Positions 8,951-17,594 of a stretch of 64,000 bases of DNA are shown here, in pieces. Position 1 is the first letter of the stretch, and every line of letters begins with the position of its first letter. Source of the DNA: Candidatus Paracaedibacteraceae bacterium. Its GTDB lineage: Bacteria > Pseudomonadota > Alphaproteobacteria > Paracaedibacterales > Paracaedibacteraceae. The stretch is taken from positions 1 through 64,000 of the forward strand of contig JAIBEV010000151.1 of assembly GCA_019459505.1 (NCBI GenBank), written 5' to 3'. The notes beneath the pieces were generated by a model that saw nothing but the letters and a program-made list of their open reading frames with translations, did no database searches and was not told where the DNA came from. The translations under genes and the position numbers were made by a program.

Positions 8951-10135
8951 ATGGCCGCCACCATTCCGGCTCACGTTCGAAACCAGGTTAGCTTAATTAT
9001 GGAAGAGAACGCTATTGATTCTCTTGTTAACAGGTGTTTGCCTGAAGTTTTTACGATACCAAAATTTAAAGAATTATTTTTTATTTTTCGAGATAAAAGC
9101 TCTTCTTTTGAGGATGAATTGAAACTTCCAGCCCTTTATTTTAGAAAATTTATTTATAGTCATTTTATTAATAAAGAAGAATATAGAAAATTTTTAGAAA
9201 ATAATCCCCTTACTGAATTCACAAATATTGTTAATAATTTAGTGGTTTATTCCGAAGGATGTTCACCTGGGGAATCAAAAGATACCCAAACTTTTACAGC
9301 CCATAGTCTTGTTTTAGAATTGGCATTGCAGGAAAGTTTTTTAAGACAAGAAAAAATGAATTTACTTCTCAACGTTTTTGGAGAAGACAATATAGATGCT
9401 TTATTTGGACAAGGATCTCATGGGGAAAGAATAGAGCAAGAAACAGATCCTTCCGGTAAAAAAGGGATGAGTTTTTGTTTTCATCAGTCGGAGCAAAGCC
9501 TTTTACGCTATATATTAGAGACTGAGGGTAGTAAAAAATATCATAATGAATTCACATCGCTATTAATGAATTTTATAAAGGATTCCATTTTTAATAATTT
9601 TAATACTTTTAAAGTCATTTATCGTTTAGATTCTGAAGTCCCAGTAGATGAGCCCCCTCTTACATCTAAGGACATTCCATCCTTACAAGACCTTGAAGAA
9701 AAAGAAGTGGAGTTTACTTCCTTGCCTTCCTTGGGGAAAAACCTCAACGCAAGTAAAAGATCAAAAAGAAAACAGGAAGAAAAGGCTAATCTTAAAGAAT
9801 TAAGGGTAGGAATAAAAGAGAATGTATATGGTGAGTTGGATATTATCTTTGGTCGGCATATATGCAAATATTGCAGAGGAACGTTTTACTTTTCTCAACA
9901 AAGTATTCTTAGTAGATTGAAGAGTGTCTTATTGGAAGAAGGAATTAGTATTCGAAAGAATGAGCGTCCGTATGGTGGACTCATTGAACAAGCAGCTGTT
10001 CGTTTGAAGTTAAAAGAGCCTTTACCTGATACCTTAATAATAAAATTTTTAGGAGAGGTAAACCTGAGTATTTTAGCAACGGCTGGCATCAGCATAAAAA
10101 ATGACTTAATGGGAAAAATGGAGAAGACAAAATGA
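8951..10135 (+). CDS. Hypothetical protein, possible deaminase-fold effector
   Basis: 394 residues, AT-rich. Two segments resemble the zinc-site halves of bacterial toxin/effector deaminases: FHQSEQSLLRYILE at about 177-190, and HICKYCRG at about 303-310 (Cys305 and Cys308). The spacing (about 125 residues, including a Lys-rich low-complexity stretch near 265-285) is long, and the first motif is HxSE rather than the canonical HxE, so this is a suggestion only. The ATG has only a weak AGAAG site. The frame is open upstream to 8795 and there encodes a signal-peptide-like stretch without a normal start codon. The stop overlaps the next start (ATGA), so the two genes are translationally coupled. 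Confidence 0.6.
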   Translation: MAATIPAHVRNQVSLIMEENAIDSLVNRCLPEVFTIPKFKELFFIFRDKSSSFEDELKLPALYFRKFIYSHFINKEEYRKFLENNPLTEFTNIVNNLVVYSEGCSPGESKDTQTFTAHSLVLELALQESFLRQEKMNLLLNVFGEDNIDALFGQGSHGERIEQETDPSGKKGMSFCFHQSEQSLLRYILETEGSKKYHNEFTSLLMNFIKDSIFNNFNTFKVIYRLDSEVPVDEPPLTSKDIPSLQDLEEKEVEFTSLPSLGKNLNASKRSKRKQEEKANLKELRVGIKENVYGELDIIFGRHICKYCRGTFYFSQQSILSRLKSVLLEEGISIRKNERPYGGLIEQAAVRLKLKEPLPDTLIIKFLGEVNLSILATAGISIKNDLMGKMEKTK

Positions 10136-10749
10136 AGATAAAAAATATAAATGTTCCTTTTATTATTGGCAGCTTAACCTTTTACGGCCTCCTTCCAAGT
10201 GTTGGTTGGACTCAAGATCAATGTGGAATTAAAGAATTACCTCATCATGGACGAGCAACGGTTTGTTTAGGACATAGCTCTACTTTAACACAAGCACAAT
10301 TGGATCACTTCTTTGATTGTCACTTAAGTACCAATACAAAAATTATGTACTTTAATGCACAGAAAAATTTGAATGATGGCCATTTGGACGTACTGTCCAA
10401 GTCTAAGCAAGCAGCGACTGTAATTGAATTAGACTTAATGAGAACTAAGGTGACATATGATGGTATTGCTTCCCTATGGCGCTCCCCAATTCTTGGAAGT
10501 ATTCGGGATGATGAAGCGGTTTATGAAAAATATTACAATTTGCCGGTTTCGGTGATAAAAGTTGAAATAGGTCATACTCCTGCTTTAAAGAGTTATAAGG
10601 AATTCCTCCGAAAAGGTAAAAAGATTTTCCCCTTTCCGTTGCGCAAAAATTTTAAAATAACTTATCGAGATTATACAGGTGAAGGCAGAGAAATAGTCAA
10701 AGGTTTTAAAGAGATTGTTCTGCTTAATCATGGTAAAGAAATAGAATAA
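10132..10749 (+). CDS. Secreted hypothetical protein with a leucine-rich-repeat-like segment
   Basis: 205 residues. The N-terminus is a signal peptide (MKIKNINVPFIIGSLTFYGL, probable cleavage near GWTQ). The middle contains one LRR-like unit, ATVIELDLMRTKVTYDGIAS followed by LWRSPIL, similar in pattern to the LxxLDLxxTxVTDxGL type. Two Cys lie near the mature N-terminus and one near residue 65. It overlaps the preceding gene by four bases. Pairing with a possible deaminase could mean partner, chaperone or second effector; nothing in the sequence decides. No family recognised. Confidence 0.6.
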   Translation: MKIKNINVPFIIGSLTFYGLLPSVGWTQDQCGIKELPHHGRATVCLGHSSTLTQAQLDHFFDCHLSTNTKIMYFNAQKNLNDGHLDVLSKSKQAATVIELDLMRTKVTYDGIASLWRSPILGSIRDDEAVYEKYYNLPVSVIKVEIGHTPALKSYKEFLRKGKKIFPFPLRKNFKITYRDYTGEGREIVKGFKEIVLLNHGKEIE

Positions 10750-10815
10750 ATTATCTGGCCTTATTTTAAGGAAGGGATTAATTTTTACTTATCTGTAAAG
10801 TCGCTCTTCCTTTCT

Positions 10816-11391
10816 TTAACTTAACCAAATTTCTTGGACATTCGACTTGTTTATACTCTCATGACTGGTTTGAAGAATAGAGCCACCTCGCTCTATATGG
10901 TCTTGCATGAGAGAAATAAAGTATGTTTGAGCTTGCTTGTCCAAATGCTCAAAGGGTTCATCCATAATCCACAAGGGGTGGGGAGAAAAGATAAATTGGC
11001 ATAAAGCAGTCTGGCGTTTTAGGCCGGCTGATAGATGGTGAAGAGGGAGATCTAACAGATGATCCACAGGAGTTGAGGGAAGAGGAACCCTAAAGTAATT
11101 TGCCACAAACATTAACTGCTCGCCAACGGTCAGAGACTCTCTAAATCCATTTTGATGCCCTAGATAACAAAAGCTTGAACAGCTAATCGATCCCTGTTGA
11201 AAGGGAAGTAAACCAACAATTGTCTTGAGAAGGGTAGATTTGCCACTTCCATTGCGGCCACGCAAGACAGTCCATTGGCTCCCCGGGAGGGTTAAGGAAA
11301 AATCGTGTAAAATAGGTTTATCTCCTCGCAGCACGGAAATTTTTTTGATGGTGAGATGGTTGACTGTTTCAAAAATCAATGCAACGTCCAT
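10816..11391 (-). CDS. ccmA: Haem exporter ATP-binding subunit (cytochrome c maturation)
   Basis: ABC ATPase of the CcmABCD system that delivers haem to CcmE for cytochrome c assembly. From the ATG at 11391 the protein has 191 residues. Walker A is GRNGSGKST. The CcmA-typical YLGHQNGFRESLTVGEQLMF precedes a modified signature LSAGLKRQ and Walker B PLWIMDEPFEHLD; the H-loop is TSHE. The frame is open upstream to 11493, but that extension is low-complexity and overlaps the DUF1674 gene, so I reject it. ccmB and the other ccm genes are not adjacent. Its start lies inside the end of the DUF1674 gene, implying co-translation. Confidence 0.88.
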   Translation of the reverse strand: MDVALIFETVNHLTIKKISVLRGDKPILHDFSLTLPGSQWTVLRGRNGSGKSTLLKTIVGLLPFQQGSISCSSFCYLGHQNGFRESLTVGEQLMFVANYFRVPLPSTPVDHLLDLPLHHLSAGLKRQTALCQFIFSPHPLWIMDEPFEHLDKQAQTYFISLMQDHIERGGSILQTSHESINKSNVQEIWLS

Positions 11392-11512
11392 TCTTTTCCC
11401 AATCGCCAAACCGTGTGGGTGATGAGGGTTGGTCTGGAAGGGGCTCTTCGGATTGCTGTTGTGACAATTCTGGAACTTTCTCTTCTGCCTCATTAACCTT
11501 CACTGGGGGCAT
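11369..11512 (-). CDS. DUF1674 / SDHAF4-like succinate dehydrogenase assembly factor
   Basis: Short gene read directly from the minus strand: 47 residues beginning MPPVKVNEAEEKVPE and ending SPTRFGDWEKNGRCIDF. The C-terminal PTRYGDWExxGRxxDF motif is the hallmark of DUF1674 (SDHAF4 in mitochondria), which helps flavinylated SdhA assemble with SdhB. The acidic, glutamine-rich N-terminus is variable in the family. An AAGGA ribosome binding site precedes the ATG. The last 23 bases overlap the start of ccmA in another frame. DUF1674 genes commonly neighbour htpX in alphaproteobacteria, and htpX starts 83 bases away on the other strand. Confidence 0.88.
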   Translation of the reverse strand: MPPVKVNEAEEKVPELSQQQSEEPLPDQPSSPTRFGDWEKNGRCIDF

Positions 11513-11594
11513 GGGAATCCTTAACATTCGGTGAAATATTTGCTATTCTAATTTAAAAGTATACTCTTGTTGTGGGGAGACATCTAGGCACAAA

Positions 11595-12488
11595 ATGCAT
11601 AATCATTTTAGAACATTCATCTTGATTGCTGTTATCATTGCACTTTTTATTGGTGTTGGTCATTTAATTGGCGGCCCTCAGGGCGCTATGATGGCTTTTC
11701 TACTGGCAGGCATCATAAATTTTTATGCTTATTGGAATTCAGATAAAATTGTTTTGCGGATGTATAAGGCGCAAGAGGTTACCTCTCATACCCATCCAGA
11801 ATTCTATCGAATTGTTCAGACATTGGCTCCAAAAGCCCATTTACCTATGCCGCGTGTTTATATTATTGATTCTCAGCAACCAAATGCTTTTGCTACGGGA
11901 CGTAATCCTCAGAATGCTGCGGTGGCAGCGACCACCGGCTTGCTGCAGCTTCTGGACTCACGTCAAATTTCGGGTGTAATAGCGCATGAATTGGCTCATA
12001 TTGCTAATCGCGATACACTAACCATGACACTAGCAGCAACGCTTGCGGGGGCCATCGGTTATTTAGCACAATTGCCCTTTTTATTTAGCGCACCTCATCG
12101 AGGAGGAACGCCACGCTCGCATGGGTTTATTGTGCACCTATTGGTAATGGTGGTGGCACCTCTGGCGGCGATGCTTGTCCAGATGGCAATTTCGAGAACT
12201 CGTGAATATTCGGCGGATGAATTGGGCGCAAAAATTTCTGGTGATCCGATGGCTTTGGCCACAGCTCTCAAGCAAATTGATGCCGCTGCTCACCGAGTTG
12301 ATAATACGGTGGCTGAAGAAAACCCTGCAACAGCGCATCTATTCATTATTAATCCCCTCAGTGCTGGCGGGGTCGATAATCTCTTTTCCACCCACCCGAA
12401 GACTGAAAATCGTGTGCGCCGCTTAGCAGAGTTAACGCAACACCGCAATGATCAAACAATTACAAGACGCCGAGGGCCCTGGGGATGA
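11595..12488 (+). CDS. htpX: Membrane zinc metalloprotease HtpX
   Basis: Heat-shock M48 protease that clears misfolded membrane proteins, with its active site at the cytoplasmic face. 297 residues: two N-terminal membrane helices (residues 7-25 and 30-47), the zinc motif HELAH at 131-135, a third ligand Glu204 in [11 protein letters not shown], and further hydrophobic segments at about 142-165 and 178-200. Overlaps rpe by four bases (ATGA), so the two are translationally coupled, and rpe in turn overlaps the heparinase-like gene. The promoter lies in the 82-base gap to the divergent DUF1674 gene. Confidence 0.95.
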   Translation: MHNHFRTFILIAVIIALFIGVGHLIGGPQGAMMAFLLAGIINFYAYWNSDKIVLRMYKAQEVTSHTHPEFYRIVQTLAPKAHLPMPRVYIIDSQQPNAFATGRNPQNAAVAATTGLLQLLDSRQISGVIAHELAHIANRDTLTMTLAATLAGAIGYLAQLPFLFSAPHRGGTPRSHGFIVHLLVMVVAPLAAMLVQMAISRTREYSADELGAKISGDPMALATALKQIDAAAHRVDNTVAEENPATAHLFIINPLSAGGVDNLFSTHPKTENRVRRLAELTQHRNDQTITRRRGPWG

Positions 12489-13153
12489 CATCATCGATTA
12501 AAATTTCACCTTCTATTTTATCGGCGGATATTTTGCAGTTAGGCGAGGAAGTTACAAGCGTAGTCCAAGCGGGGGCCGATTGGATTCATATCGATGTTAT
12601 GGATGGGGGGTATGTCCCCAATATTACGTATGGGCCAAATTTGGTGGCGGCCTTACGGCAAGTAACGGACTTACCGTTGGATGTTCATTTAATGATTGCC
12701 CCAGCCCAGCCTCATCTCAAAGCCTTTGCTGAGGCGGGTGCCAGCATTATAACCATTCATCCTGATGCGGATATCCATACCCACCGTCTGATATGTGAAA
12801 TTAAGAGTTATGGGGTAAAGGCAGGAATTGCCCTTAATCCAGGTGTCCCGGTGGCCTCTATTGAACCCTTGCTCCCCTTTATTGACCTGATTTTAATAAT
12901 GACAGTTAATCCAGGGTTTGGAGGACAAAGTTATATTTCTGAAATGACCAATAAAATTCGTCAAGTTCGCCAATTAATCGATCAAAGTGGTCGGGAGATT
13001 GAGCTTGAAGTGGATGGTGGAATTAATGCTGAAACAGCAAAACGAGCGATGGAAGCCGGGGCAACCGCTTTGGTTGCTGGGGCTGCTATTTTTACAGTAA
13101 AGGATAACAATTATGCGGCAGCCATAGCGCAATTGCGAGGAGAAAAACGATGA
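12485..13153 (+). CDS. rpe: Ribulose-phosphate 3-epimerase
   Basis: Interconverts ribulose-5-phosphate and xylulose-5-phosphate in the pentose phosphate pathway. The 222-residue TIM barrel shows [35 protein letters not shown] (metal and acid residues), [45 protein letters not shown] and [12 protein letters not shown]. Both ends overlap neighbours by ATGA, so it sits in the middle of a three-gene operon htpX-rpe-heparinase-like. Confidence 0.97.
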   Translation: MTSSIKISPSILSADILQLGEEVTSVVQAGADWIHIDVMDGGYVPNITYGPNLVAALRQVTDLPLDVHLMIAPAQPHLKAFAEAGASIITIHPDADIHTHRLICEIKSYGVKAGIALNPGVPVASIEPLLPFIDLILIMTVNPGFGGQSYISEMTNKIRQVRQLIDQSGREIELEVDGGINAETAKRAMEAGATALVAGAAIFTVKDNNYAAAIAQLRGEKR

Positions 13154-14721
13154 GTGCCTATCTTCACCTGCAGCAATGGCCTGTTGATCCAGAGAAAACA
13201 TCTGTACTGCATGCTGTCAATCAAAAAATTCGGTTGGTGTGGCAAAACAATCCTCTATATTCTCTTAGCCTAAGCGGTCGGGGAACACCGAACCTTAAGC
13301 TAATTCCCTCAGATTCGTGGCCGGGCAATTTGACGGAAGGGCGCCAAATTATTGAGGGTAAATTTGTTTTAGGCAGTGAATCTACCTTACTTCAATATTT
13401 ATGGTATCCTAAACATTTATCGAATGCAGCCTTAGCTGAACTCCATAGTTTTGAGTGGTTGCGCCATTTGCGGGCTCATGGAGAGAATATCGCTCGCCGT
13501 ACAGCGCGCCAATTGATCCTTAATTGGATTGATCGTAATCAAAATTGGCAGACCTTAGCCTGGCGACCTGATATTATTGGCAATCGTCTTAGCAATTGGA
13601 TTGGCCTTTATGACTTCTTTTGCGCTAGCGCGGATGAAACTTTCCGCTATCAATTTTTTAAAAGCTTGTATCGCCAAGCCCGTCATTTAAGTCGATGCTG
13701 GATGGATGTGCCTACGTCAGCTCAGAAACTCTATGCGCTGCACGGACTAATTCATATCATTATTTGTTTGGAGCATGAGACCCATAGGCTTCCAAGTCTT
13801 TTAAACCATCTGGATAAGTTGGTGAATCGTCAAATTTTTGCCGACGGCGGTCATTGCAGTCGCTCGCCTATTCTGCAGCTTATGGTTTTGCGCTTGCTCA
13901 TTGATTTGAAAGCGCTTTTACGCCAAGCTAGCATTGCTTTACCAGATTCTGTCAATCAGGCAATCCAAATGATGGCTCCCTTAGTGCGGCTGTTCCGTCA
14001 TACGGATGGCGGCATTGCTTGCTTTGGACCCTATCAGAAAATTAGTCCTAATTTAATTGACATGGTTCTAACGTTGTCAGATGTGCGCGGCAGGCCGCCC
14101 CAACAGGCTGATGAGATGGGATACGAACGAGCTACTGCCAAAACAGGGCTCATTTTGTTTAATAAAACGCCCACCCTATTGCGCTCTCCTTGCAACAATA
14201 TCGAAGAGGGAACGGGGATCTTTAATTTCGAATGGAGCTCAGCAAAACGGCGAATTATAACCTATGCGGATTTAGTGCTGCAGTCTGATCGCGGCTTATA
14301 TGCTCAAGCTTTAAAATCTTCTCATGGTCATTTACAAGTTCGCAATAAAACTCATATAGAAGGGGCCTTAATTGAAGGGGATTATCAAAGTCATCATCCT
14401 ACCTGGAGTTTTGCCCAAGCCCGCAGTCTTTATTTAAGTAACAAAGAATTAGATTTTAGAGGGGAAGAAGTAATTTTATCGCATTTACCAGCCATGTTTG
14501 CATTGCGGTTTGTTTTTCATCCAGATTTGCGCGTTACTCATCATGGTAAAAAAATATATATTGAGACACCGGAGGGGCAACGCTGGGCTTTTATGAGCAA
14601 CTGTACAGAGATGCAAATTGAACAATTAGACACCAGCTATCCTGCTCAAATGCTACTTGTTATGGGACACCTCAGCGCTAATAAAACCCAACAAATTCGC
14701 TGGGCTTTTCGGGGGAATTAG
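13150..14721 (+). CDS. Heparinase II/III family protein
   Basis: 523 residues resembling the alphaproteobacterial heparinase II/III-like proteins found beside rpe and purH. The N-terminal part is helical (an alpha/alpha toroid, with WLRHLRAHGENIARRTARQL and NWIGLYDFF). The C-terminal part has the beta-sandwich features YADLVLQSDRGLYAQALKSS, SHGHLQVRNKTHIEG and ALRFVFHPDLRVTHHGKKIY. There is no signal peptide at the chosen ATG, so despite the family name a secreted polysaccharide lyase role is not shown; many members may act on envelope or intracellular glycans. Coupled by ATGA to rpe. Confidence 0.85.
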   Translation: MSAYLHLQQWPVDPEKTSVLHAVNQKIRLVWQNNPLYSLSLSGRGTPNLKLIPSDSWPGNLTEGRQIIEGKFVLGSESTLLQYLWYPKHLSNAALAELHSFEWLRHLRAHGENIARRTARQLILNWIDRNQNWQTLAWRPDIIGNRLSNWIGLYDFFCASADETFRYQFFKSLYRQARHLSRCWMDVPTSAQKLYALHGLIHIIICLEHETHRLPSLLNHLDKLVNRQIFADGGHCSRSPILQLMVLRLLIDLKALLRQASIALPDSVNQAIQMMAPLVRLFRHTDGGIACFGPYQKISPNLIDMVLTLSDVRGRPPQQADEMGYERATAKTGLILFNKTPTLLRSPCNNIEEGTGIFNFEWSSAKRRIITYADLVLQSDRGLYAQALKSSHGHLQVRNKTHIEGALIEGDYQSHHPTWSFAQARSLYLSNKELDFRGEEVILSHLPAMFALRFVFHPDLRVTHHGKKIYIETPEGQRWAFMSNCTEMQIEQLDTSYPAQMLLVMGHLSANKTQQIRWAFRGN

Positions 14722-14731
14722 TCGGGTCTGA

Positions 14732-14817
14732 AGAAAAGTCCTTCGCTGCGCTCACTGTACTTTTCTCCAATTTATGTCGAGTTTCTAAGGCTTGAAGCGG
14801 TTCTACGCCTAAGAAAC
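14732..14817. repeat. Two adjacent palindromic elements
   Basis: Hairpin 1 pairs AGAAAAGT (14732-14739) with ACTTTTCT (14759-14766). Hairpin 2 pairs GTTTCTAAGGC (14781-14791) with GCCTAAGAAAC (14807-14817), one mismatch. They follow the heparinase-like gene directly and may act as a bidirectional terminator or be a mobile palindrome. No poly-T tail is present. Confidence 0.45.
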
Positions 14818-15143
14818 AAATTAATACCAATTACCCATCTTGTTCTTGCAGGGTTTGTTATATTCCCAGGTATAATCCTACATATTTTGCCCAAGGATTT
14901 TTATTATTTCTTCGGCGGTGACTAATTAATCCTCCTTAATTCTTAATAACTCCTTAAGGCTATGGTTAAGGATTTATTAACCATAGTAGCTTCATCCTAA
15001 CAGTATATCAGAGTCGAAAAAGGTTTATTTTCCTATATCAAGCTTGGGAAGTAGGGAATTCTTGAATGCATAGGCAAGACTAACCTCTATCTAACAAGAT
15101 AATGTCGACCTGAATTTATTTTTATGCTTAAAGGAGGCTATGG
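14818..15143. other. Intergenic stretch without recognised gene
   Basis: No coding frame with a ribosome binding site is seen on either strand here. It probably holds the promoter of the small exported peptide that follows; I could not single out a convincing -35/-10 pair. Confidence 0.4.
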
Positions 15144-15305
15144 ATGAGTGACTTTGTTAAAACCCGTTTTTTCTTTATTATGCTCATGATTTCCCTATCA
15201 ATAGCGCAAGGGTTGGTTGTTCATGCAAGTCAGAAGGCTGCTAGTAAATTCGATCGTGCCTTGCCTAATATTCTAAGCTTGGATATAGGGGCTTCTTATC
15301 CGTAG
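15144..15305 (+). CDS. 53-residue exported peptide
   Basis: Read directly from the DNA: MSDFVKTRFFFIMLMISLSI, AQGLVVHA, then SQKAASKFDRALPNILSL and DIGASYP. Residues 6-28 look like a signal peptide with cleavage after VHA, leaving a mature peptide of about 25 residues. The start has a near-perfect Shine-Dalgarno (AAAGGAGG) six bases before the ATG, the best in this part of the window. The short mature part has no Cys, so a bacteriocin with disulfides is unlikely. No family recognised. It converges on the ABC-F ATPase gene. Confidence 0.6.
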   Translation: MSDFVKTRFFFIMLMISLSIAQGLVVHASQKAASKFDRALPNILSLDIGASYP

Positions 15306-15333
15306 CCTTAATATAGTTGCTTTCTCCAAAACG

Positions 15334-17112
15334 CTATCCCTCAATTTTTTCACTGAGTTCGAGCCATTTTAACTCAGCAGCATCTAAGTCTGATTTTGCT
15401 TGCTCTAACCGGGCAGACAAGGTTGTAAATTCCTGAGGATGGTTTTGGTAAAATGAAGGGTCCTCCAATTTGCTTTCGATCAGGTGGATTTCTTTTTCGA
15501 AAGCAGCAATAATACCGGGAAGCAAATCAAACTCTCGCTTCTCATTATAGCTAAATTTACGGTCAGAGCGTTGTTTTGGTTGGTTTGTTTCAGGTCTGTC
15601 TTTTAGGAGAGGAGAATCAGTTTTTGGTTTGCGCTTAGCGAGATAGTCTGAATAGCCGCCTGCATATTCGACAACCTCACCGTTTCCTTCAACAGCAATA
15701 ATAGAGGTGGCAAGGCGATCTAAAAAGTCACGGTCATGGCTGACAATGATCAGCGTTCCCTCAAAATCATAGAGTAACTCTTGTAATAAATCGAGGGTGT
15801 CCATATCCAAGTCATTAGTTGGTTCATCCAGGACTAACAAATTACCAGGTTGAATAAAGGCTTTAGCGAGCGCCAGCCGATTTTTCTCGCCCCCCGATAA
15901 AATAGACACAGGGCTACGGGCTTGTTTGTTATCAAATAAGAAGTCTTTCAGATAAGCCATGATATGGCGAGGGTTGCCTTGGACGGTGACATGGTCCCCT
16001 CCATTCGGACATAAGTTTTCCCACAATGTCTCCGTGGTATTGAGGGTATCTCGCATTTGGTCCAAATAGACCAGGTCGACACTGGCACCCACATGACAGC
16101 GGCCCTCATCAGCGCGAATTTCTTTTAGTAATAATTTGAGCAGAGTCGTTTTTCCAGCTCCATTAGGGCCGACAATACCAATTCGTTCACCCCGTTGGAT
16201 AATTGTTGAAAAGCCTTTGACGATACATTTGTCCCCAAAATATTTGGTTAAATTATGACATTCAATCACAAGTTTGCTCGAAATATCACCTCCCACGTTG
16301 CCCAGGCTGGCCGCTTTAGGGCGATTGAGAAGGCGACTGCGTTTTTCTTCACGCATAGCAATAACTTGGCGCAGACGTCCTTGATTACGCTTGCGACGCG
16401 CGGTTACACCGCGATGAACCCAATCTTCCTCCAGCCGTAATTTTGCATTAAGCTTTGTCAGTTTGCGTTCTTCATCGAGTAAGACAGCTTCCGTCCAACG
16501 ATCAAAATCCTCATATCCCTTATCGTTGGCTAAAAGGACGCCTCGGTCTATCCACCAGGTGGCATTGGAAACCCGTTTCAGGAAACTGCGATCATGGCTA
16601 ATCACCACAAAAGCACCCCGAAATGATTTTAGAGTTTCTTCTAACCATTCGATGGCGGGAATATCCAGATGGTTGGTTGGCTCATCTAATAAGAGGATAT
16701 CAGGATCCATCACCAAAGCGCGCGCAATAAGAATACGCCGTTTTTCACCACCTGATATATTAGTCATGAAGCGATGGGGGTCCATCTCGACTTGATGTAA
16801 AACAGCTTCTACTTCAAAATGAGGTTTGCCTGTATAATCCATGATGTGATCCAGAATGGTCATATCAGAAGGGATCGTCGCATCTTGGGGCAAATAGGCA
16901 ATCGTTGTGCCCGGTTGAGTGAAATACTCGCCGGCATCCGTTTCCAGATAACCTGCAATAATTTTCAGCAAGGTAGATTTACCACAGCCATTGCGACCCA
17001 CTAGACAAATGCGATCGCGGGGACTGATTTGCAATGACAAGCCATCAAAAAGGGGTTTGCCGCCAAAGGACAAAACCATATCACGGATAGAATAGAGAGG
17101 TGGTTGGCTCAT
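15334..17112 (-). CDS. ABC-F family ATPase (Uup-like)
   Basis: 592 residues with two ABC cassettes and no membrane domain. Walker A motifs are GRNGCGKST (near 40) and GPNGAGKTT; signatures ISGGEKRR and LSGGEKNR; Walker [12 protein letters not shown] and [11 protein letters not shown]. An interdomain linker lies between, and a charged C-terminal extension predicted to coil ([17 protein letters not shown] onwards) is as in Uup. Uup-type ABC-F proteins act on ribosomes or branched DNA; which role applies here is not decidable. The ATG at 17112 overlaps the nrdR stop by four bases, placing it third in a glyA-nrdR-abcF operon. Confidence 0.93.
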   Translation of the reverse strand: MSQPPLYSIRDMVLSFGGKPLFDGLSLQISPRDRICLVGRNGCGKSTLLKIIAGYLETDAGEYFTQPGTTIAYLPQDATIPSDMTILDHIMDYTGKPHFEVEAVLHQVEMDPHRFMTNISGGEKRRILIARALVMDPDILLLDEPTNHLDIPAIEWLEETLKSFRGAFVVISHDRSFLKRVSNATWWIDRGVLLANDKGYEDFDRWTEAVLLDEERKLTKLNAKLRLEEDWVHRGVTARRKRNQGRLRQVIAMREEKRSRLLNRPKAASLGNVGGDISSKLVIECHNLTKYFGDKCIVKGFSTIIQRGERIGIVGPNGAGKTTLLKLLLKEIRADEGRCHVGASVDLVYLDQMRDTLNTTETLWENLCPNGGDHVTVQGNPRHIMAYLKDFLFDNKQARSPVSILSGGEKNRLALAKAFIQPGNLLVLDEPTNDLDMDTLDLLQELLYDFEGTLIIVSHDRDFLDRLATSIIAVEGNGEVVEYAGGYSDYLAKRKPKTDSPLLKDRPETNQPKQRSDRKFSYNEKREFDLLPGIIAAFEKEIHLIESKLEDPSFYQNHPQEFTTLSARLEQAKSDLDAAELKWLELSEKIEG

Positions 17113-17594
17113 GGCGTTTCTTGGAGTAGGGGCCGATTTTGAGCGGCGTCTTTCATATTGGAAATAAATTCAATAAAGTCACTCACATCATTGAATTCAT
17201 GATAAATACTGGCAAACCTAACATAGGCCACGGTATCAAGATTTATTAAAGCTTCCATCACCATCGATCCAATAGTGGGAGTGGGAATTTCTACTTCCCC
17301 GCTGGTCTCTAATTGACGAACAATACTGGAAAGGACGCGTTCGATGCGCTCTGCTGGAACAGGGCGTTTATGCACGGCCATCACAATAGAGCGGGCTAAT
17401 TTATCGCGGTCGAAAGGGACACGATTACCATCCTTTTTAATGACTGTAAGGTCTCTAAGTTGAATGCGCTCAAAGGTGGTAAAGCGGCTGCCACATTCCT
17501 GGCAAAAACGACGGCGACGGATCGCCGCTTGATCGTCGGTGTTACGAGAATCTTTGACCGCTGTATCGCTATGACCACAAAAAGGGCAGCGCAT
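17109..17594 (-). CDS. nrdR: Transcriptional repressor NrdR
   Basis: Zinc-ribbon and ATP-cone repressor of ribonucleotide reductase genes, binding NrdR boxes. From the ATG at 17594 the protein has 161 residues. It begins with [20 protein letters not shown] and carries the second Cys pair in [17 protein letters not shown]; the ATP-cone has [20 protein letters not shown]. The upstream in-frame extension to 17636 lies inside glyA and is rejected because the family starts at the zinc ribbon. Start and glyA stop overlap as TAATG. glyA-nrdR adjacency is common in proteobacteria. Confidence 0.96.
   Translation of the reverse strand: MRCPFCGHSDTAVKDSRNTDDQAAIRRRRFCQECGSRFTTFERIQLRDLTVIKKDGNRVPFDRDKLARSIVMAVHKRPVPAERIERVLSSIVRQLETSGEVEIPTPTIGSMVMEALINLDTVAYVRFASIYHEFNDVSDFIEFISNMKDAAQNRPLLQETP

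Noticed and set aside
8951-10135. Firm assignment as a nucleic-acid deaminase
   Set aside because: The first zinc motif is HxSE, not HxE, and the two halves are unusually far apart; kept only as a hypothesis.
11394-11493. N-terminal extension of CcmA
   Set aside because: The extension is low-complexity and overlaps the DUF1674 gene, which explains the sequence better.
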